Positions 57,931 to 64,000 of a stretch of 64,000 bases of DNA are shown piece by piece; within the stretch, counting starts at the first letter, position 1, and each line of letters opens with the position of its first letter. The notes below the pieces were generated by a model, which saw only the letters and a program-made list of their open reading frames with translations, was not told the DNA's origin and ran no database searches. Source of the DNA: Latrodectus hesperus (taxonomy: Eukaryota; Arthropoda; Arachnida; Araneae; Theridiidae). The DNA lies in NCBI GenBank assembly GCA_037975125.1, contig CM075857.1, positions 41,532,436 through 41,596,435 on the forward strand, written 5' to 3'. Position numbers and translations under genes: made by a program.

Positions 57931-60268
57931 CTAGGTAAATAAGAAATATTTAAATTAGATAACTAAATTTTATGCACGGAAATACATTTTTACAAATCAC
58001 AAAAACGAGTTTAATTTTAATAAACTTTTAAACACTGAAATTTATATAAATCCTGAATGAATTTAAAAAAATTATGACATGTGTGGATTGAATTTAAATA
58101 AATACTTTTTAATATAGTGGAAGAATTACATCATATTTTAGATAATATCAACTTTCTATTGATTAAATTTTTATTTATGAAATCTTTGCCTTTGTTGCTT
58201 TCTGGAATGCAGTCCAAGTTCTTGATTACGTATCAAGAGCAGGATTAAAACTTTAATATAACTAAAATTATATTAAAAAAAAAATCATTGAAAATAGTCA
58301 CAACAAGGATTCATTTTTCTCAAATAAATTATTTAAAAAATTAAAAATTCTACACCATTTATTTTTTTTTAAATCTGATACATTATAAGAAATTACTTAT
58401 GTAATAATATGCTGAATAAGAGTAGTTTTATAATACAAGTGTTTATTAAAATACTCATTTTATAACAAATATTAAACTTTAATTCAATGTGATTTTGCAC
58501 AGAAAAAGTGCGATTTTTATAACAATTGTTTTGAGTTGATATAAACTAGACTTAAAAGCATATGAAATTAAATGGAAGTAGTAAGAAGCATTAGAAAATT
58601 GACCGTTTGCCAAAAACCCCATATTTAACCCAAATATTTATAGTAGAGACTGGGCACAAATTTAACAGAATATTTGATAGTTGCATAGGAAAATGTTTTA
58701 TAGTCGTTAACATTGAGATTAAAACATTTATAGTCTTATTTCTTGTAATCTTAAAGATCAATTTTTTAAATTCCGTTTAAATATAAAAACATTTTATGGA
58801 GGAGAGTAAATAAAAATAGTTTTTGCTACAGAAAGATTTTTGAAATTCTTTGTACAACTCAAAACACACGAAGAGTTTATACTAAACTTATTACTAAAAA
58901 CTTCAATTAAAGTGATAGTTATCAGCTGTTTGCATATTTTAAAATTATATGTACTAAATATATTAACTGAAAATTGAGAGTCAAAGTTATTAAAAAAAAC
59001 AGGTATAAAAAAGCATGAATAATTAAGCATTCTTAAGTCTGAGGAATAAATCTATTACACAATTATGTAGCATTAAAACTAACTTATTTTCAGAGTTTCC
59101 AACCTTTAGTTATTTCCAAGCTTGGTCTACATATAAGCCTTAGAAATTATTTATAATATTTAAAGGAAGAGATTATGTGCAATTTATACGTTATTAGACA
59201 CATTACTCAGACACATTATTTTATATATGAAATTAAATAAATTTAGACAACTTAAAATACATAGAATATTTTTTTCAATTTCAACATTTTATGGAAAGCA
59301 ATAATAAAATATCTATATCTAAGTCTATTGATCAAACTCACAGTAACAATTAAAATTACAGTCATAATTTCAAAGATTACACATATGAATTTAAATCCTT
59401 TGAATGAAGAAAATTTTTTTAAAAATATATTGTTTTGTAACAGAATGTTATGATAATTTTATATACAATGGAAGTTGATATGGTAAAATAATTTAATTTT
59501 GTGCATTATTCACAAGTCAATGACAGATTCAATAGGCAATAAATATTGAGATGTGATTCAAACGGACAATTTTGCAATTCACTGTACCCATGTTAAAAAA
59601 TATTCTTATCAATTAAACTCAAAAAATAATCAAAACAATGGATGCTTTGTAAATTGTTCTGTGATTAAAATTATATAATTTGTAGAAATAAAGACTGCTG
59701 TACTAAAGATTGCATTCTTTGTAATATGGCTATGGAAGAGCCGTTTACAACTTTCATGAGCACAAGTTGCCTATCTGTATATGTAAAGTGATGAGGGACA
59801 AAACAATCATGCTCATTCCCATCAATTGGCTCTGCTGATTCCAAATTTTAATGACAATTGCTCATATTACATTGTAAATGACTAATTTTTTAGAGGATAA
59901 ACCACAATTTTACTAAGCAAAAATTCTTTATTTGTTGAATCTAAACAAATGCTTGAACAGCATTAGTTTTGATCTAAAATGCACACTGAAACTTCTCACC
60001 ACACAAAAAATGTATATATTCAAAAGGGCAATCTTTTAACTTTATGTCATGCTGTTAGGCTAATTCCTCCTACACACTGCATTTTTATGATCAGCACTGT
60101 ATGGGGGAAACCTGGATATTTTTTTATAATCTTTTAACTATAGATGGTTTTTATACACTATGGAAATAATAAAAAACATTACAAATGATTTTTTCAGTGT
60201 TTTATTTTGTAGCAACATTTAAATTTGAAAATAATTAACAGGAAAAATTCAGTTAAGGATATACTTAC
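57931..60268 (-). other. intron of the unidentified minus-strand gene
   Basis: AT-rich DNA between the two exons. A minus-strand open frame at 59671-59841, with a possible acceptor at 59835, could be an alternative last exon in matching phase. Otherwise nothing is seen. Confidence 0.5.
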
Positions 60269-60344
60269 CAACACTTCTAATTGTTGATCCCATAAATTTT
60301 GCAAATTTCTGAACAGGTGACATATTTTCAGTATCTTCTTTTAC
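60269..60344 (-). CDS. penultimate exon of the unidentified host gene
   Basis: The exon is bounded on the minus strand by an acceptor ending GTTTAG and a strong donor GTAAGTAT. Its 76 nt encode VKEDTENMSPVQKFAKFMGS then TIRSV, with one base left over that joins the next exon as an Ala codon. Strong splice signals and phase agreement with 57821-57930 support a real exon. Earlier exons should lie beyond, towards higher coordinates, but were not found. Family unknown. Confidence 0.65.
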
Positions 60345-61300
60345 CTAAACACATAATTTATCACAGAAATTATGAATACAAGGAAAATGTTTACAATAAT
60401 AATAATAATAATAAAACATGCAAATTAAATTTAATAGCCAATTTAAAACTTTCATTTATAAAGTTAATAGGCATTCAAATAATGGAAATTTTTGGTATAA
60501 GTTTATTTAGTCAGTTCTGTGCGGTAAAGCTTTTTCCTTAGAGCAAACATTTGGGACCAGAAAATAGGTGTGATTAAAAACTATCAACATTGGGAAATGA
60601 AAACTAGATAGTTATTGCAACAATTTTATTTGAACTTTGTGCTTGAGGACACAAATTCAACATTTAAATTTCATTAATACCTTTTTTAAATAAATAATAT
60701 TTAATAATATTGAAAATATTTTTTCATAAATTTGTTTCTTTTGAAGATTAAAAATTTTTCACACAACTATAAAAATGTAGAAATGTTTAATTATAACATT
60801 TTTATGATCTGACTAATTACTTAAAACTATATTTTACTGAGCTTTTATTTTCTCATTAACTTCAATTTTGCTTTACTTTTTTATCTATGTCTAAAATATA
60901 TGTTTTAAATTCTCTACAAATGCTTGCTTATTTGATTATCATCTTTTCTCCATTGCAACATCCACTGAACCAGATTCTTCAATTTTATGCACTATGACTA
61001 ATACCAGTCACAAGCATATGTTTTCACCTCAAATTTTTTTTACTGACTAAGTTTCACTTTGGTTATTGTAATTTGATATTTCATTTTTATAATTCTTTAA
61101 ATTTATTAGTAACAATTTCTTTTAATTTTATAGAGGAAAAGTCATCTGATTATAAATATGAATACATTCTTATTCAAATAAATTAATAATGGTACTGTGA
61201 AGTATAACAATTTACCATAATGAGAAAAACAGAATAAAGCACTTCCTACAGGCCACAATTTGTGAATTATTTTTAAAAATGAAAATATTTATTTTTTGTC
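60345..61300. other. AT-rich non-coding DNA
   Basis: Nothing recognised. A short AAT repeat lies at 60396-60412. Probably intronic to the minus-strand gene. Confidence 0.45.
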
Positions 61301-61399
61301 AATGTTACGACAATCATGGATGGCTCCTGGCTTACAAGAATTTTCCTCTAATTCCCTTATTTTAAACCAAAGGCCTTCCAATTAATCTCTCTTAGAATG

Positions 61400-62420
61400 G
61401 AGAGATCCTTTTCTAGGGAGTTAGCCCATCTAAGAATAATTTCTGAGTTAAACATTCTCTGTTCATTCTAATAGCATGACCAGAACATTCAATTTTTTGG
61501 ATTTTAATGTATTTGATAAACTAGTTCTCCAAGGGCATGACAGAGTTCTGAGTTTCAGCGTTTATATGCCCAAAGGCATCAACTTGTATTCCTCCAAAAA
61601 CTGATCTTAGTATACACTGGTTAAAGACTAAGAACATTTTCATCTTTTTGAGTTATTGTCCAAATTTCCAATGAGTATGCCAGTAATGGTCTGATTTTAG
61701 TTATAAATGAATAGCTCTATCTTCCTTTAAATTAAGTTTGATTTTAGATACTTCTTTAATCCATAAAAGCATTTGTTGGTTGCATTGATTTGCATCTGAA
61801 TTTCAGATGTGATATTAATGTTAACCTCAGAAATCAGATATGTAAATCTATCAGCTTTTTCACGTTTATATGAACTAATTTGTAGATCGATAATGAAGTC
61901 TATTACTTTAGTGCATTGTATGTATAGTTTTTTTCCTGGTTGACTGTAACATGCAATTCAACAGCCTCTTTTCCTAAAGTTACAAAAACCGTTTCAAATC
62001 GGCAGTCGTTCTTATGATAAGTGATTATCAGGAAATTTAAAAAAAGGCAGATTTATAAAATATATTTTTTTGGTATGGATTTTTGAATCACAAATGATCC
62101 TTTCTAATATTATGTTGAAAAGTAAGCATGCAAATACAACATCCTATCTAACTCCACTTCTAATTTTCATTGCTTCTGAAAAATCCCACTGAATTTTAAC
62201 TCGTCACATTTTCTTACTTAAGGTAAGGGCAGTGAGTCTTGTCAACTTGTCAGAAATATTAAACTCACACAAAGCTTCAAGAGTCATTTTCCACTTATGT
62301 TGCCATAAGCAGTTTTAAAGATAGAAAAACAGTGTGAGTACCGATTCCAAAGTCTCTTGTCTTTTCCAAAATCTGTTAGATGTTAAATATTCAGTCAGTT
62401 GTAGAGCTATCCCTTTTTAA
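61400..62420 (-). pseudogene. decayed RTE-like LINE reverse transcriptase
   Basis: On the minus strand, in shifting frames, the order is LCVSLIFLTS-type sequence (near 62270-62240), a GVRQGD-type block degraded to GVR-stop-DVVFACLLFNIILE (about 62160-62110), a degraded thumb-like stretch with VNQEKNYTY (about 61945-61920), INATNKCFYGLKKYLKSN (about 61785-61735), and SGHAIRMNR near 61470-61440, matching the end block WAGHLSRM of the neighbouring fragment. Many stops. The RQGD-LACLLFN pattern and the WAGH end block fit RTE/CR1-like LINEs common in arthropods. Confidence 0.65.
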
Positions 62421-63055
62421 ATCTCCACTAATATTTTCCACGTATGGATTAAGTTCATTAAAAAGTTTGAAAAGTTTTTACAGGTAGTAATTTTTAAGAG
62501 AATGATAGATTAATGAAGATTTGAGTAAATATTATAAGAATGTTGCAAATAAAATTTTTAAACAAATCATTCACCAGAGTGGAAAATTTTATTGAATCAC
62601 AGAAGATTATGAAAGCCCTATCAGTTTAGGATTCATATCCTCTCATGTGGAACATGTTTGGATATTCCCCATGTTTCACATTCCCAAGAGGCTATGAATT
62701 TTAGACAGTTGGCCGTTTGCTCATTTCTGAGCAACATCAACTATCTTAGATTTGACAACTATTATATGAAGGGTATTTTGTACTGGGCTGCTTGAGGGAA
62801 AATAGCTGATGCTGCCAACACCCTGATGCAGGGAGAGTGGAAGAAGGATTGTTTGAGTAGTTTTATTGTGAAAAGGTTCAGAATAAATAAAAAAATTCAA
62901 AAATAAATATAATTTAAGATATGAATCAATCAAAAATTAGCAACAAGATAAAATTCTTCATTTAAAAACTTATATAGCCAATATATATACTGTTTGAAAA
63001 TAAAATTGTGCATATTAAAATAAAGTATTTCTTCAAAAGGAAGGGATAAAATTCT
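62421..63055. other. AT-rich non-coding DNA
   Basis: No recognised coding. A patch at 62680-62860 has somewhat higher GC and no identity. Confidence 0.4.
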
Positions 63056-63450
63056 TCTTCTTCATTGGCCTGACAGCCCAGGGTCCATATGGGCCTTTGC
63101 CTTCCTCAGAAGTGCATACCAGGACCCCCTATTTTTGGATAAGGTCACCCAGTTTCACTTTCTGTTTTTAGGTCGTTTTCAAGACAGTCACGCCATCGGA
63201 GTTTCGGTCGTCCTCTTCTTCTGGTGCCAATGGGGCGAGCAAATAAAATTTTTTCATCACACGATTGTCGTTCATCCGGCTCAAATGTCCTGCCCATTTT
63301 AATCTCTGTTTTGAGATAAATTTAACAAAATCTGGTTCTTTATATAGTTTATAGAGCTCAGAATTAGTTCTTCTTCGCCATGTATTCTCAGATTTTATTC
63401 CACCAATGATGCATAATAAGAGGTATTTTGTAAATAAGAGGTATTTTTTA
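63056..63450 (-). pseudogene. LINE C-terminal fragment, same family as 61.4-62.4 kb
   Basis: A minus-strand frame contains TWRRRTNSELYKLYKEPDFV then RLKWAGHLSRMNDNRV (about 63385-63250), the C-terminal block that follows the RT in this LINE type. It continues to GRPKLRWRD-like sequence that is frame-shifted near 63170. It lies 5' (minus strand) of the RT fragment at 61.4-62.4 kb, so it is a separate insertion. The 3' side ends near 63056. Confidence 0.75.
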
Positions 63451-64000
63451 CATCTGTATAATTTAATAAAATTATCATTGATATAGAAATTCATAATATT
63501 TACTCAGATAAGAAATAAATAATTTGCTGATTCAAATTTTGAAAAAAGCAGGAAAAATATTCAAATAAATAATAAACGGAAAAGCGATTTTGAACATTTG
63601 ATTTATGCGAATGAATTTTTAATTTATTAGAAGTTACTCTCGGGAGAACTTTAATTTTTGTATTGAAAATTCATTAATGTTTTGCAGTTCAACTTTTGAC
63701 AGTTTTCTAATTATGAAAACTGATAATTCATATTTAAATTTTGAATATTTAAAATAAAGTACTCAAATACAAGAATTTTTAACAATAAATTAATAATAAA
63801 AAACTATTGGAGGGGTAATGTTTGCATAGTTTTAAAAATATATTCCTTATTTCTACAAATTAAGCAATTAATATGGAAACTGTATTAGAATTATCCCTCC
63901 AATTTTCTAAATAGTTCTCCAAATCAATTTTAAACTATTTTTTTTAGTAAATAAATATTTTTAAATATATAACATGTATTATTTTTTTGAGATTTTTTCA
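63451..64000. other. AT-rich non-coding DNA
   Basis: Nothing recognised. Confidence 0.5.

Noticed and set aside
1..64000. CRISPR array or bacterial operon
   Set aside because: There are no regularly spaced short repeats with unique spacers, no ribosome-binding-site pattern and no prokaryotic genes.

Overview
This window reads as AT-rich nuclear DNA of an arthropod, most likely a spider. The reasons are split exons with GT/AG borders, long AT-rich introns, (AT)n microsatellites, several tRNA-derived SINE families, and a dense mix of decayed non-LTR retrotransposons (I/jockey-like, R1-like, RTE-like), Tc1/mariner elements and a Polinton/Maverick piece. There are no bacterial features. The spider assignment rests on the overall look of the repeats and is an inference.

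Layout. 1-19.8 kb is mostly featureless AT-rich DNA. It holds SINE relics (about 1.1-1.35, 4.1-4.3, 6.4-6.56, 13.2-13.3 and 15.4 kb), a dead mariner transposase (6.8-8.0 kb, minus strand), a 73-bp tandem duplication (3.93 kb), and a G-poor block with an imperfect ~300-bp tandem repeat (8.4-10.5 kb) that contains a perfect 17-bp-arm hairpin. 19.8-24.9 kb carries two exons of a host ribonuclease H2 catalytic subunit gene (plus strand); exons for the middle of the protein were not found. 25-36.4 kb is repeat-rich: SINEs, a Tc3-like element with a SINE nested in it (perfect 11-bp target duplication), a LINE RNase H tail, and a Tc1 relic lying between (TA)n tracts.

36.5-51.7 kb is the most structured part. 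(i) A 5'-truncated LINE tail lies at 36.5-37.4 kb (minus). (ii) A full-length I/jockey-like LINE lies at 37822-43307 (plus), with a perfect 10-bp target duplication, an intact zinc-knuckle ORF1 and an ORF2 broken only by two single-base shifts that can be placed in A-runs. It sits inside an older tandem repeat. (iii) A Polinton/Maverick (adintovirus-like) virion module lies at 43.9-47.7 kb: packaging ATPase, double-jelly-roll capsid protein, adenain-type protease, an exonuclease-like protein and two unassigned small proteins, arranged as two convergent gene sets. The ATPase is present as two overlapping pieces in opposite orientation and the capsid gene lacks its front, so this is a rearranged remnant; no DNA polymerase B or integrase is visible. 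(iv) An R1-like reverse-transcriptase fragment (47.7-48.3 kb) is followed by a minus-strand LINE (48.3-51.7 kb) that has lost most of its RT by an in-frame deletion and carries a perfect 28-bp-arm palindrome in ORF1.

51.7-56.8 kb is a decayed R1-like LINE (plus). 57.8-60.3 kb holds the last two exons of an unidentified host gene (minus), joined in phase. 61.3-63.5 kb holds two decayed RTE-like LINE fragments (minus). The rest is AT-rich DNA in which I see nothing.
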